Of a stretch of 64,000 nt of DNA, positions 34,880-43,967 are shown in pieces. Both the position numbers and the translations under genes were made by a program. The DNA is from Planotetraspora sp. A-T 1434 (lineage in GTDB: Bacteria; Actinomycetota; Actinomycetes; Streptosporangiales; Streptosporangiaceae). The stretch lies in NCBI RefSeq assembly GCF_025420585.1, contig NZ_JAOEGB010000001.1:62001-126000 (forward strand), read 5' to 3'. Under the pieces are notes generated by a model, which saw nothing but the letters and a program-made list of their open reading frames with translations, was not told where the DNA came from and ran no database searches. How positions within the stretch are numbered: position 1 is the stretch's first letter; each line of letters opens with the position of its first letter.

Positions 34880-35551
34880 ATGCGGATACTTGTGGTGGAC
34901 GACGACCCGGCTGTGCGGCGGTCCCTGGAGCATGCGTTGCGCCGGGACGGCTACGACGTGTCATCCGCCGCTGATGGGGCGTCCGCCCTCGCCGAGCACG
35001 GCGTGTTCCGCCCGGACGCGGTGGTGCTCGACGTCCTCCTGCCCGAACCGAACGGGCTGGAGGTGTGCCGGACGCTGCGTTCGGGCGGCCTCAACACGCC
35101 GATCCTGATGCTCACGGCCCGGGACCTGGTCACCGACCGGGTCGCCGGGCTCGACGCGGGGGCCGACGACTACCTGGTCAAGCCCTTCGCCTTGGACGAG
35201 TTGCGGGCCCGGCTCAGAGCCCTGCTCCGGCGCAGCGGCGCCAGGGCCGAAGTGCTCCGCTTCACCGACGTCGACCTGGACTTGAGCGGCTGCAGGGCGG
35301 AGCGTGCCGGTCGGCGCCTGGAGCTGACCAAGACGGAGTTGTCGCTGCTGGAACTGTTCCTGCGCAATCCCGGCCGGGTACTGAGCCGGACCCAGATCTT
35401 CGAGTCCGTCTGGGGCTACGACTTCGGCTCGGAGTCGAACGCGCTGTGGGTCTACATCAGCTACCTGCGGAGCAAGCTCGAGGCGGACGGCGGCAGTAGA
35501 TTGATCCAGACGGTTCGTGGCCTGGGTTATGTCCTGCGCGAGGAGCCATGA
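34880..35551 (+). CDS. OmpR/PhoB-type response regulator
   Basis: 223 residues. The receiver domain starts MRILVVDDDPAVRRSLEHAL, with phospho-acceptor in DAVVLDVLLPEPNG, Thr in ILMLTARD and Lys in YLVKPFA. The C-terminal winged helix ends LIQTVRGLGYVLREEP. It resembles MprA-type regulators. ATG at 34880 (MRILVVDDD) is taken as start. Its stop overlaps the kinase gene (ATGA at 35548), so the pair is translationally coupled. Confidence 0.95.
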   Translation: MRILVVDDDPAVRRSLEHALRRDGYDVSSAADGASALAEHGVFRPDAVVLDVLLPEPNGLEVCRTLRSGGLNTPILMLTARDLVTDRVAGLDAGADDYLVKPFALDELRARLRALLRRSGARAEVLRFTDVDLDLSGCRAERAGRRLELTKTELSLLELFLRNPGRVLSRTQIFESVWGYDFGSESNALWVYISYLRSKLEADGGSRLIQTVRGLGYVLREEP

Positions 35552-36897
35552 ACCTGCGCACCCGGTTGGCCATCGCCGGCGGTTCCGTGGTCGCGGGCGC
35601 GTTGGTGCTCGTGTCGGTGGTCCTGTATCCGGCTGTGGAGGCCAACCTCCGCGGCCAGATCGACAGCTCACTGGTCGCGGCGGTCGAACAGGCACCGGCC
35701 GTGGCCATGGCCATCAAGGCCAAGTACAGCATGTCGAACACGCAGCCGGACTTCCCGGCTGTTCCGCTCGGGATCGGGAACACCAAGCTCCAGATCGTGC
35801 CGGACCCGGTCCAGATCGGGCCGTCGACGGAGTTCGTCGACCTCACCGCCCGCGACGTCGCCGTCGCGAACGGCACCGCCAGCGCCTACTTCCGTGACGC
35901 GGTGTACAACGGCGTCGGCTACCGCGTCTACACCGCCCAACTTTCCGGATCACGTGGGGCGCTCGTGCGCACGGCCATCCCGGAATCCGATCCCGTACCC
36001 ACGCTACGTCAACTCGCCTGGCTGCTCGCCGGCTCGACGGTGGCCGCCGGACTCCTGGCGGCACTGGCCTCACGCCTGGCAGCACGCCGCGTCCTACGCC
36101 CGGTAGGCCGGCTCACCGAGACCGTCGAACTGATCCGCACGACGGGCGATCTGGCCATCCCGATCCCCGCCGACAGCCGGGATGAGATCGGCCGGCTCGG
36201 CTCGGCGTTCGCCGCGATGACCGCTGCCCTGGACGAATCGGTCGGCGCCCAGCGTCGCCTGGTGGCTGACGCCTCGCACGAACTCCGGACACCGCTGACG
36301 AGCCTGACCGTGAACCTCGAGCTGCTGGCGGAAAACCTGGCCGACGCGCAGGCCCCACTCCTCGCCGCCGAAGCGCTCGGCCAGGCCGGCGAACTCAAAA
36401 CGCTGGTCAACGACCTGGTCGACCTGGCTCGCTACGGCCAGCCCGCGTTCCACACCGAAGACGTCCGCCTCGACCTCGTCGCCGAGCGCGTCGCAGCCCG
36501 CGCGGCGCGTCGGGCACCAAAGATCGGTTTCGAGCTGACCTGCGCGCCCACCCTCGTCCACGGAGACCCCGACGCGCTGGAACGCGCCGTCGCGAACCTT
36601 GTCGACAACGCCGTGAAATGGAGCCCGTCCGGCGGCCGGATCCGGATCAGCGTCAAGGCGGGCACCCTCGAGGTCGCAGACGACGGCCCGGGGATCCCCG
36701 ACACCGACCTCGAATTCGTCTTCGACCGCTTCTACCGCTCACCCGCGGCCCGCGCGCACCCTGGCTCCGGACTGGGCCTGGCCATCGTCCGGCAGGTCGC
36801 CGAGGCTCATGGCGGGACGGCAGAAGCCGTACCGTGTCAAAGCGGCGCGACACTGCGCCTGGTACTGCCGGTGTGTATCGAACACGCGGAGCCTTAG
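35548..36897 (+). CDS. HAMP-domain sensor histidine kinase
   Basis: 449 residues. An N-terminal membrane helix (LAIAGGSVVAGALVLVSVVL), a ~120-residue outside domain, a second helix (LLAGSTVAAGLLAAL) and HAMP (ASRLAARRVLRPVGRLTETV) come first. The H-box is RRLVADASHELRTPLTSL, N-box VANLVDNAVKWSP, and the ATP lid is DDGPGIPD...GSGLGLAIVRQVAEAHGG. It is the partner of the preceding regulator. The resemblance to MprB suggests an envelope signal; the true stimulus is unknown. Confidence 0.95.
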   Translation: MNLRTRLAIAGGSVVAGALVLVSVVLYPAVEANLRGQIDSSLVAAVEQAPAVAMAIKAKYSMSNTQPDFPAVPLGIGNTKLQIVPDPVQIGPSTEFVDLTARDVAVANGTASAYFRDAVYNGVGYRVYTAQLSGSRGALVRTAIPESDPVPTLRQLAWLLAGSTVAAGLLAALASRLAARRVLRPVGRLTETVELIRTTGDLAIPIPADSRDEIGRLGSAFAAMTAALDESVGAQRRLVADASHELRTPLTSLTVNLELLAENLADAQAPLLAAEALGQAGELKTLVNDLVDLARYGQPAFHTEDVRLDLVAERVAARAARRAPKIGFELTCAPTLVHGDPDALERAVANLVDNAVKWSPSGGRIRISVKAGTLEVADDGPGIPDTDLEFVFDRFYRSPAARAHPGSGLGLAIVRQVAEAHGGTAEAVPCQSGATLRLVLPVCIEHAEP

Positions 36898-37098
36898 GCG
36901 GCGCTCCGGCATCATCCGGCCGGTTACCGGCGACGGCCGCGGCGCCGATGGTGGTCCGTTCACGGCGAGACGTGGCGAGCTGACGGATAAGGCCTGGCAA
37001 CGGCAGGTCATCATTTGAGACGCGTGGACCCTGAGACCGCGTGCGACGGCTCGGGGGAGGACCAGGGCGGGCCCTGATGCGGCGGGGGGCTGTGACGT

Positions 37099-38313
37099 GT
37101 GACGATGCTTCACGATATGTCTGAGACCCGTAACCTCCCCGAGGAGTACCCGAGGCTTGTCAGGCCCGTCGCGGGCCGGGTGGTCGCGGGTGTCGCCCAG
37201 GGCGCCGCCGCCCAGTTGCGGCTCGACCCGGTCGTGCTGCGGCTGGCCTTCGTGCTGCTCACCGTCGTCGACGGCCTGGGCTTCGTCGCCTATGCCGCCC
37301 TCTGGATGTTCACGCCCAAGGAACAGGTCCCCAAGGAACAGGTCAAGGGGCCCCAGCCCGGCCGCGACTGGGGCCAGCTCGCGGCGTACGGCGTGCTGTG
37401 GCTGGCGCTTGCCGCCTTCGCCTGGATGACGGGGGCGTCCAGCGGGGGATTCGGCACTTGGCCGATCGCCGTGGGTGGCATCGGCGCCCTGATCCTGTGG
37501 CAGCAGGCCGACCCCGGCCGGCGGCAGCGCTGGATGACCGGCGCGGTGAAGCAGGTCAGCACGACCTGGGTCCGTACGGGCATCGGGGCGCTGCTGGTGG
37601 TCGTCGGCGCGATCGGCTTCCTCGCCGCCAGCGGCGAGCTGGCGAAGGCGCGGACCGGCCTGGTCTTCACCGCCGTCGTCGTCGGCGGGATGCTGATGAT
37701 CGCCGCGCCTTGGCTGGCCTCCCTCGTGAAGGAGCTCCAGCGCGAGCGGACCGAGCGCATCAGGCAGGAGGAGCGGGCCGAGGTGGCCGCCCACGTCCAC
37801 GACTCGGTGCTGCACACCCTGACCCTCATCCAGCGCAACGCGGCCGACCCTCGCGAGGTGACCCGGCTCGCCCGGTCCCAGGAGCGCGAGCTGCGCAACT
37901 GGCTCTACCAGCCCAAGCAGGACGCCGACGCCACGCTCGCGGCAGCCGTACGGAGGGTCGCCGCCGAGGAGGAGGACGCTCACGGCGTGCCGATCGAGGT
38001 GGTCTGCGTGGGCGACTGCGAGCTGACCGAGGGACTCGTGGCCTTGCTCCACGCCGCCCGGCAGGCGATGGTGAACGCGGCCAAATACTCTGAATCTCCC
38101 GTGATTTCCGTCTACGCCGAGGTGGAGAGCGACGAGGTGACGGTGTTCGTCCGGGACCGGGGCAAGGGGTTCGTGCTCGACGACGTGCCGGAGGACCGGA
38201 TGGGCATCCGCCAGTCGATCATCGGCAGGATGGAGCGCCATGGGGGAAGCGCCAGGGTCAGGACCGAGCCAGGCGACGGAACCGAGGTCATGCTGACCAT
38301 GAAGAGGTCGTGA
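37099..38313 (+). CDS. PspC-domain histidine kinase
   Basis: 404 residues. The N-terminal PspC domain (VAGRVVAGVAQGAAAQLRLDPVVLRLAFVLLTVVDGLGFVAY) and four to five membrane helices are followed by a HisKA_3-type dimerisation box (EVAAHVHDSVLHTLTLIQ) and a HATPase (VNAAKYSE, VFVRDRGKGFVLDDVPEDRMGIRQSIIGRMERHGG). It should sense envelope stress through PspC and phosphorylate the LuxR-type regulator 45 bp downstream. GTG at 37099 with GGGGGG nine bases upstream is preferred to ATG 37117. Confidence 0.92.
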   Translation: MTMLHDMSETRNLPEEYPRLVRPVAGRVVAGVAQGAAAQLRLDPVVLRLAFVLLTVVDGLGFVAYAALWMFTPKEQVPKEQVKGPQPGRDWGQLAAYGVLWLALAAFAWMTGASSGGFGTWPIAVGGIGALILWQQADPGRRQRWMTGAVKQVSTTWVRTGIGALLVVVGAIGFLAASGELAKARTGLVFTAVVVGGMLMIAAPWLASLVKELQRERTERIRQEERAEVAAHVHDSVLHTLTLIQRNAADPREVTRLARSQERELRNWLYQPKQDADATLAAAVRRVAAEEEDAHGVPIEVVCVGDCELTEGLVALLHAARQAMVNAAKYSESPVISVYAEVESDEVTVFVRDRGKGFVLDDVPEDRMGIRQSIIGRMERHGGSARVRTEPGDGTEVMLTMKRS

Positions 38314-38358
38314 AGAGCCGTGAACGAGGTCGTGAGAAGCCGTGAAGAGGAACGCCGA

Positions 38359-38997
38359 ATGAAGACCGTACGTGTGCTGATCGTCGACGACCACCGGCTG
38401 TTCCGATCGGGTGTGCGCGCCGAGCTGGGGCCGTCGATCGAGGTGATCGGCGAGGCCGAGGACGTGGACACGGCCGTCCGGGCGATCTCCGAGCTGGAGC
38501 CCGACGTCGTGCTGCTGGACGTTCACATGCCGGGCGGCGGCGGCCAGGAGGTGCTCAAGCGGGTCCTCGGGGCGGGCTCGCAGGTCCGGTTCCTCGCGCT
38601 GTCGGTGTCCGACGCGGCGGAAGACGTCATCGGCGTGATCAGAGGCGGAGCGAGGGGATACGTCACCAAGACCATCAACGGCACCGAGCTGACCGACGCC
38701 ATCGTCCGGGTCTCGGAGGGCGACGCGGTCTTCTCGCCCCGGCTGGCCGGGTTCGTCCTGGACGCCTTCGCCTCCACGGAGGCGCCGCCGATCGACCCGG
38801 AGCTCGACTCGCTGACCCAGCGCGAGCGCGAGGTGCTGCGCCTGATCGCCCGCGGCTACGCCTACAAGGAGATCGCGAAGGAGCTGTTCATCTCCGTCAA
38901 GACGGTCGAGACGCACGTGTCGAGCGTGCTCCGCAAACTCCAGCTGTCCAACCGCCATGAGCTCTCCCGCTGGGCCACCGCCCGCCGCCTGGTGTAG
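38359..38997 (+). CDS. NarL/LuxR-type response regulator
   Basis: 212 residues. The receiver domain (VRVLIVDDHRLFRSGVRAEL; acceptor in DVVLLDVHMPGGGG; FLALSVSD; GYVTKTI) is followed by a GerE DNA-binding domain (LTQREREVLRLIARGYAYKEIAKELFISVKTVETHVSSVLRKL). It pairs with the upstream PspC kinase. ATG 38359 has GAAGAGGAAC before it. Likely targets include the divergent PspC gene about 4.5 kb away, by analogy with Psp/Lia systems. Confidence 0.95.
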   Translation: MKTVRVLIVDDHRLFRSGVRAELGPSIEVIGEAEDVDTAVRAISELEPDVVLLDVHMPGGGGQEVLKRVLGAGSQVRFLALSVSDAAEDVIGVIRGGARGYVTKTINGTELTDAIVRVSEGDAVFSPRLAGFVLDAFASTEAPPIDPELDSLTQREREVLRLIARGYAYKEIAKELFISVKTVETHVSSVLRKLQLSNRHELSRWATARRLV

Positions 38998-39097
38998 GCC
39001 GGGTCCTCAGCTCCGCCGGCGGAACATCGCATGAGCGGCATATCTCAGGAAACAAAGCTATAAGCGATCGGGGACGAGGCGCCGCTCGGAGGTTCCC

Positions 39098-40564
39098 ATG
39101 GGACGTGACGTACCAGCCATCGCGTTCACCCGGGAGGACCGCCGCCGCTACCGCGACAAGGTGCGCCGGTCGCTCGACGTGCTCGCCCAGATGTTGCGGG
39201 AGTCGCGGTTCGACGTCGAACGGCCGCTGGCGGGCCTGGAGATCGAGCTGAACCTGGTCGACTCCCGTGGCGAGCCGGCCATGAAGAACGCCGAGGTCCT
39301 GGCGGCCATCGCGGAGCCGGACTGGGCGACCGAGCTGGGCCAGTTCAACGTCGAGATCAACGTCGCCCCGCAGGAGCTCTCGGGAGACGGCGCCCGCCGT
39401 CTGGAGGATTCCGTACGGCGGCGCCTCAACCGAGCGCAGGAGCGGGCCGGGCCGGTGGGCGGCCACCTGATGCTCGTCGGCATCCTTCCGACGCTCCGCG
39501 AGTCCGACGTCAGTGAGGCGACCCTGTCGGCCAACCCGCGGTACAAACTGCTCAACGAGCAGATCTTCGCCGCCCGTGGGGAGGACCTGCACATCGCGAT
39601 CGACGGGGTGGACCGGCTCGACACGTACGCCGACAGCATCACCCCGGAGGCGGCCTGCACGAGCGTGCAACTCCACCTGCAGGTGAGCCCGTCCGCGTTC
39701 GCCGATCACTGGAACGCCGCGCAGGCCATCGCCGGGCCACAGGTCGCGGTGGCCGCCAACTCGCCGTTCCTGTTCGGGAAGGAGCTGTGGCGGGAGACCC
39801 GGATCAGCCTGTTCGAGCAGGCCACGGACACCCGGCCCGAGGAGCTTAAGGCGCAGGGCGTGCGGCCGAGGGTCTGGTTCGGCGAGCGGTGGGTCACCTC
39901 GGTCTTCGACCTGTTCGAGGAGAACGTCCGCTACTTTCCCGCGTTGCTGCCCATCTGCGAGGACGAGGATCCGCGGAAGGTCCTCGACGGGGGCGGCACG
40001 CCGGAGCTTCACGAGCTGACCCTGCACAACGGCACGGTCTACCGCTGGAACCGGCCCGTCTACGCGGTGGTGGACGGCGTGCCGCATCTGCGGGTGGAGA
40101 ACCGGGTGCTCCCGGCCGGGCCCACGGTCGCGGACATCGCGGCGAACGCGGCGTTCTACTACGGCCTGATGCGGGTGCTGCCGACGGCGGAGAGGCCGGT
40201 GTGGACCCGCATGTCCTTCGCCGCCGCCGAGGACAACCTGCGCGGGGCGGCCCGCCACGGCCTCGACGCGCGCCTCTACTGGCCGGGTCTCGGCGAGGTC
40301 CCCGCCGCCGAGCTCGTCCTGCGGCGGCTGCTTCCCCTGGCCTACGAGGGTCTTGACCTGTGGGGAGTGAATCCGGCCCAGCGCGACCGGCTGCTCGGCA
40401 TCATCGAACGGCGCTGCGTCACCGGCCGAACGGGGGCGACCTGGCAGGTGGAGACCGTACGGGCTCTCGGCGGCGGATACGACGCCCTACGGGAGATGAC
40501 CCTGCGGTACATCGAGCACATGCACACGAACGAACCGGTCCACACCTGGTCATATCCGGATTAA
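39098..40564 (+). CDS. Glutamate-cysteine ligase family 2 (GCS2) protein
   Basis: 488 residues matching the GCS2/YbdK-type fold: AGLEIELNLVDSRGEPAMKNAEVLAAI, LGQFNVEINVAPQEL, TPEAACTSVQLHLQVSP, ANSPFLFGKELWRETRISLFEQ and HLRVENRVLPAGPTVADIAANAAFYYGL. Members use ATP to join an amino group to the gamma-carboxyl of glutamate. Actinomycetes make mycothiol rather than glutathione, so the physiological substrate is unclear. ATG at 39098 is preceded by GGAGG. It follows the PspC regulator gene by 100 bp. Confidence 0.82.
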   Translation: MGRDVPAIAFTREDRRRYRDKVRRSLDVLAQMLRESRFDVERPLAGLEIELNLVDSRGEPAMKNAEVLAAIAEPDWATELGQFNVEINVAPQELSGDGARRLEDSVRRRLNRAQERAGPVGGHLMLVGILPTLRESDVSEATLSANPRYKLLNEQIFAARGEDLHIAIDGVDRLDTYADSITPEAACTSVQLHLQVSPSAFADHWNAAQAIAGPQVAVAANSPFLFGKELWRETRISLFEQATDTRPEELKAQGVRPRVWFGERWVTSVFDLFEENVRYFPALLPICEDEDPRKVLDGGGTPELHELTLHNGTVYRWNRPVYAVVDGVPHLRVENRVLPAGPTVADIAANAAFYYGLMRVLPTAERPVWTRMSFAAAEDNLRGAARHGLDARLYWPGLGEVPAAELVLRRLLPLAYEGLDLWGVNPAQRDRLLGIIERRCVTGRTGATWQVETVRALGGGYDALREMTLRYIEHMHTNEPVHTWSYPD

Positions 40565-40603
40565 TTGTGTGCATCGGCCCAAGGATCGGGCAGCATTGCG
40601 GGC

Positions 40604-41296
40604 GTGGCGCCTCGACTGATCGCTTCCCTCACGCTGGTCCTTGCCGTCGTGCTCGTGCTGACCGCCGCCTGCGGGCGGATCGCGCAGCGGCACTCGGCGG
40701 GCTCACCGCCCGGCACGGCGTCCGCGGCCCCGTGCAACGAGGCGGGGGAGGACTTCGCGAGCGACGTGAGGCTCGCCCGGTGCCTGACCGAATGGTTCTG
40801 GACGAAGCGGTTCGCCGCCAGCGGGAGGACCTATCAGCCGATCAAGGCATTCATCCCCTACCACGGCACGGGCGGCCCCGATTGCGGAGGCCAGCCGGCA
40901 GTGCCGGAAAACGCGTTCTACTGCCCGGCCGGGCACTTCATCGCGTTCGACGTGGACTGGCTGGAGTCGCTCTACAACGACATGGGCGACGGGGCGGTCT
41001 ACGTGATCATTCCGCACGAGTTCGGGCATGCCGTACAGGCGCAGCTCATGAACGACTTCACCTACAACGTGGAGCGGGAGTTGCAGGCGGACTGCTACGC
41101 CGGAGGCACGCTCAGCGGGCTGCTCCAGGAAGGTCAGATCCGGGCCGACGAGGGCGACGACTCGGAGCTGCTCACCAGTCTCGCCGCCGCCGGAGACCCC
41201 ACCGACGCCTGGTGGGCGCCGGACGCTCACGGCTCACCGGAGCAGCGGCAGGGATTCTTCGCCAAGGGCTTCCAACGGGGCGTCGGAGCCTGCTGA
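40604..41296 (+). CDS. Lipoprotein zinc metallopeptidase (HExxH)
   Basis: 230 residues. The signal peptide ends in a lipobox (VLVLTAACGR, Cys near residue 23), so the protein is anchored outside the membrane. The zinc motif is IIPHEFGHAVQAQL, and the third ligand probably lies in VERELQADCYAG, a pattern of the neutral zinc metallopeptidase/YpfJ-like group. Four further Cys residues (APCNEAG, ARCLTE, DCGGQP, YCPAGH) may form disulfides. GTG at 40604 removes a non-hydrophobic leader present in the longer TTG-initiated frame. Confidence 0.85.
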   Translation: MAPRLIASLTLVLAVVLVLTAACGRIAQRHSAGSPPGTASAAPCNEAGEDFASDVRLARCLTEWFWTKRFAASGRTYQPIKAFIPYHGTGGPDCGGQPAVPENAFYCPAGHFIAFDVDWLESLYNDMGDGAVYVIIPHEFGHAVQAQLMNDFTYNVERELQADCYAGGTLSGLLQEGQIRADEGDDSELLTSLAAAGDPTDAWWAPDAHGSPEQRQGFFAKGFQRGVGAC

Positions 41297-41354
41297 CTCA
41301 CCGCCCACCCCTGAGCGGCCCACAATGACGGTGTGACACGGAGGAGGGCATGAC

Positions 41355-42101
41355 GTGGGCCGGGTGAATCCTCTGGTGCCGGCACTGGGCGTGCTCGTCG
41401 CCGCCAACGTGATGAACAACCGGATCGCCCCGCGGTGGGCCCCCGTGACGTCGGCCGTCGCCACCGGAGCCCTGGCCGCGATCGCCCGCCGGGGCGGGCT
41501 CACGTGGCCCGAGCTGGGCTTCCGCACGCCCCGGCGCGGCGCCGCGATCGGCGGGACGCTCGCCGCCGGGGTGGCGGCCGGCTACGCCGCGGGAGTCGCC
41601 CTTCCGCGCACCCGGCCCCTTTTCCACGACGAGCGGGCTCTCGCGCTGTCGCGCCGCCGCCTGCTGGAGGAGGCGCTGGTCCAGGTGCCCGCCGGGACCG
41701 TGCTGCTCGAAGAGGTGGCCTTCCGCGGCGTGCTTCCCGCCCTCCTCGGGAGGTCGGTCCCGGCTCGTACGGCTGTCGCCGCGTCGGCCGCCCTCTTCGG
41801 GCTGTGGCACGTGCTGCCCGCCCTCGACATGGCCCGCGCCAACCCCGCACTCGGCCGCCTGACATCGGGCGAGACGGGGGATGGCGTGGAGACCGCTCGT
41901 CTTGTCGCGGGGACCGTGGTGTCGACAGGCATCGCGGGTCTGCTCTTCCACGAGCTTCGCCGTCGTGGCGGTCTCCTTGCCCCGTCCGTGCTGCATGTCG
42001 CCACGAACTCGCTCGGTTACCTCGCCGCCCGCGCCGCCCGGCGGCTCAGCCCCCACCCCCCCGGCCGTGATCATGCAAGGGTTCCCGGCGGGGCCGTCTG
42101 A
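41355..42101 (+). CDS. CPBP family intramembrane metalloprotease
   Basis: 248 residues, polytopic. CPBP/Abi motifs are present in order: TVLLEEVAFRGVLPALL (EExxxR), SAALFGLWHVLPAL (FxxxH) and SVLHVATNSLGYL (HxxxN). Relatives process prenylated proteins or act in stress and bacteriocin immunity. GTG at 41355 follows GGAGGAGGGC. The last ~12 residues (GRDHARVPGGAV) are encoded by the first unit of the phased repeat array, so the original C-terminus has probably been replaced. Confidence 0.88.
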   Translation: MGRVNPLVPALGVLVAANVMNNRIAPRWAPVTSAVATGALAAIARRGGLTWPELGFRTPRRGAAIGGTLAAGVAAGYAAGVALPRTRPLFHDERALALSRRRLLEEALVQVPAGTVLLEEVAFRGVLPALLGRSVPARTAVAASAALFGLWHVLPALDMARANPALGRLTSGETGDGVETARLVAGTVVSTGIAGLLFHELRRRGGLLAPSVLHVATNSLGYLAARAARRLSPHPPGRDHARVPGGAV

Positions 42102-42363
42102 GGTGTGGAGATCCGATGCGTGATCATGCAAGGGTTCCTTCGGGCCGTCTTAGGTGCGGAGATCCGGTACGTGATCATGCACGGCTTCCTACGGGCACCG
42201 CTTGAGGTGCGGAGGTCCGATGCGTGATCATGCACGGGAGGCCTCCGTGCCAGATCGCGGACCGAGCATCCGCAGGTCAGACGTTAATCGGGGAATCTGT
42301 GCATGATCATCAACATGGGGGTGGCAGCTCGTTGGGGCTGCTGGGGAATCCCTGCATGATCAC
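42067..42363. repeat. Phased GTGATCATGCA array, locus D (4 forward + 2 inverted units)
   Basis: Forward units start at 42067, 42120, 42171 and 42224; inverted units at 42300 (TGCATGATCAT) and 42353. Spacings are 51-53 bp. The ~30 bp between forward units are also conserved here (GCCGTCT, AGGTG, GGAGATCCG). The first unit lies inside the 3' end of the CPBP gene and the last ends 18 bp before the convergent permease stop. Confidence 0.88.
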
Positions 42364-42381
42364 GCACGTGACCTCCGATGG

Positions 42382-43119
42382 TTAGGGGCGGAACAGGCCG
42401 CGGGCGGCGAGCTCGATGGTGACCAGCACGGCCACGGCCTCGGCGGCGATCAGCGCGATGAGCACGACGAGCTGCACCGCGCCAGCGTGAACGGGGTCGG
42501 CCCCGCCGAGCAGCATGCCGACGAACGCGCCGGGAAGGGTCACCAGGCCCACCGTCCTGGCCTGGTCGAGCGCGGGCACCAGCGCCTGGGCGGCGGCGGG
42601 CCGGCAGATCTCCAGCGCGGCCTCCCGGCCGGACAGCCCGATGGACAGGGCCGCCTCGACCTCGCCCCGCCGTACGGTCAGCTCGTCGAGCGCGCGGCGG
42701 CCCGCCAGCGAGGTGGCGGTCAGGCAGCCGCCGAGCACGATCCCGGTGATGGGGATGACCACGATGCCCTTCATGGGCAGCGTGCCGGTCACCGCCATCA
42801 GGCCCACGACGGGGACCGTGCCCGCGCCGACGGGCAGCGCGGCCCACCAGGCGGCCCGGCTCCGGACGATCCTCCGCCCGGCGGTGGCGGCCGCCACGCC
42901 GTACATGACCAGCAGGAACAGAAGTACGGCGGGCAGCCGGGCGACCGCCCAGACGATGATGAGCGAGACGGCGGCGAGTTGCGCGGCGGCCCGGACGGAC
43001 GCCGTGACGATGGCCCTCGTATGCCCCAGGCGGCCGAGGACGCTGACGCCCGCACCGGCCAGGACCAGCAGGACCAGGACCAGGACGAGCCGAGGGGTCA
43101 CCGGGAGCAGTGTGTTCAC
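42382..43119 (-). CDS. FetB/UPF0014-like ABC transporter permease
   Basis: 245 residues with about six to seven membrane helices. Family stretches are ASVRAAAQLAAVSLIIVWAV, GGCLTATSLAGRRALDEL, AALSIGLSGREAALEICRPAAAQALVPALDQARTVGLVTLPGAFVGMLLGG. E. coli FetB of this family is linked to iron export with the ATPase FetA; no such ATPase gene is adjacent here. GTG at 43119 follows AGGATC. It lies 63 bp downstream of the PIG-L gene and may share its transcript. Confidence 0.85.
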   Translation of the reverse strand: MNTLLPVTPRLVLVLVLLVLAGAGVSVLGRLGHTRAIVTASVRAAAQLAAVSLIIVWAVARLPAVLLFLLVMYGVAAATAGRRIVRSRAAWWAALPVGAGTVPVVGLMAVTGTLPMKGIVVIPITGIVLGGCLTATSLAGRRALDELTVRRGEVEAALSIGLSGREAALEICRPAAAQALVPALDQARTVGLVTLPGAFVGMLLGGADPVHAGAVQLVVLIALIAAEAVAVLVTIELAARGLFRP

Positions 43120-43182
43120 GCCATGATCCTGCCCGTGCTCTCCGCCCTTGGCCCCCGCGGATGGAGCACCATATGGCCCGGG

Positions 43183-43902
43183 TCAGGCGCTGACCACGAC
43201 CTGGAAGGCCTCGGCGAACGTGCCTTCGGGGAGGCCCGCGGTCGCGGCGTTGGCGGCGAGCCAGCCTCTGATCATGCCGTCGAGGTCCTCCACGTGGGCG
43301 GTCTGGCTCTCATGGGCGCGCAGCGCGGCGATCTTGCGGTCGACGGTCGCCGTGACGTCGACGTAGTGGTCGGGCGTCATGGTGCCCATCAGCCAGACCT
43401 CGCGGACCGTCCAGGCGTCGAGTCCCTCGTCAGCCAGCAACTCGGGGAACGCGTAGGGGTTGCGGGCGTCGGGGTAGACGGCGTCGAGGGTGGCTCCGCC
43501 GACGGCCCGGTGGTCCGGGTGGCTCGGACCCAGACGGGCGTAGTTGCGCTCGGGCGTGGAGGTGATCACGAGATCGGGCCTGACCTGCCGGATCACCCGC
43601 GTGATGTCGCGCCGGAGGCCGAGGGTCTGCTCGACCACACCGTCCTGGTGGCCGAGGAAGCGGAGGTCGCTGACGCCGACGCACTTGGCGGCGGCCGTCT
43701 GCTCGGCGCGGCGCCGCGCGGCCATGCCGCCGTTGTCGAGATCCCGGTCGAAGCCGCCCGCGTCGCCGTCGGTGACCAGGCAGTACACGACCTGCGCCCC
43801 CGCGTCGGAGAGCTTGGCGATCGTCCCGGCTCCGCCGAAGTCGATGTCGTCGGGGTGCGCGGTCACTACCAGCACCGTTGTGATCTCAGCGTCATCCAGC
43901 AT
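43183..43902 (-). CDS. PIG-L family deacetylase
   Basis: 239 residues. The zinc motif VVTAHPDDIDFGGAGTIAKLSDAG is at the N-terminus, with the third ligand in GPSHPDHRAVGGATLDAVYPDARN. The family removes acetyl groups from N-acetylglucosaminyl substrates, including MshB and Mca in mycothiol metabolism. This protein is shorter than MshB, so a different LmbE-like substrate is likely. ATG at 43902; GGAGG lies upstream. It is divergent from pcrA. Confidence 0.9.
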   Translation of the reverse strand: MLDDAEITTVLVVTAHPDDIDFGGAGTIAKLSDAGAQVVYCLVTDGDAGGFDRDLDNGGMAARRRAEQTAAAKCVGVSDLRFLGHQDGVVEQTLGLRRDITRVIRQVRPDLVITSTPERNYARLGPSHPDHRAVGGATLDAVYPDARNPYAFPELLADEGLDAWTVREVWLMGTMTPDHYVDVTATVDRKIAALRAHESQTAHVEDLDGMIRGWLAANAATAGLPEGTFAEAFQVVVSA

Positions 43903-43967
43903 GGGCTGGCCTCCTCCTGGTCCGGCAACTCACCTTAAAGGGGGCTTCTCTGGAGGGCGGGCACCGG

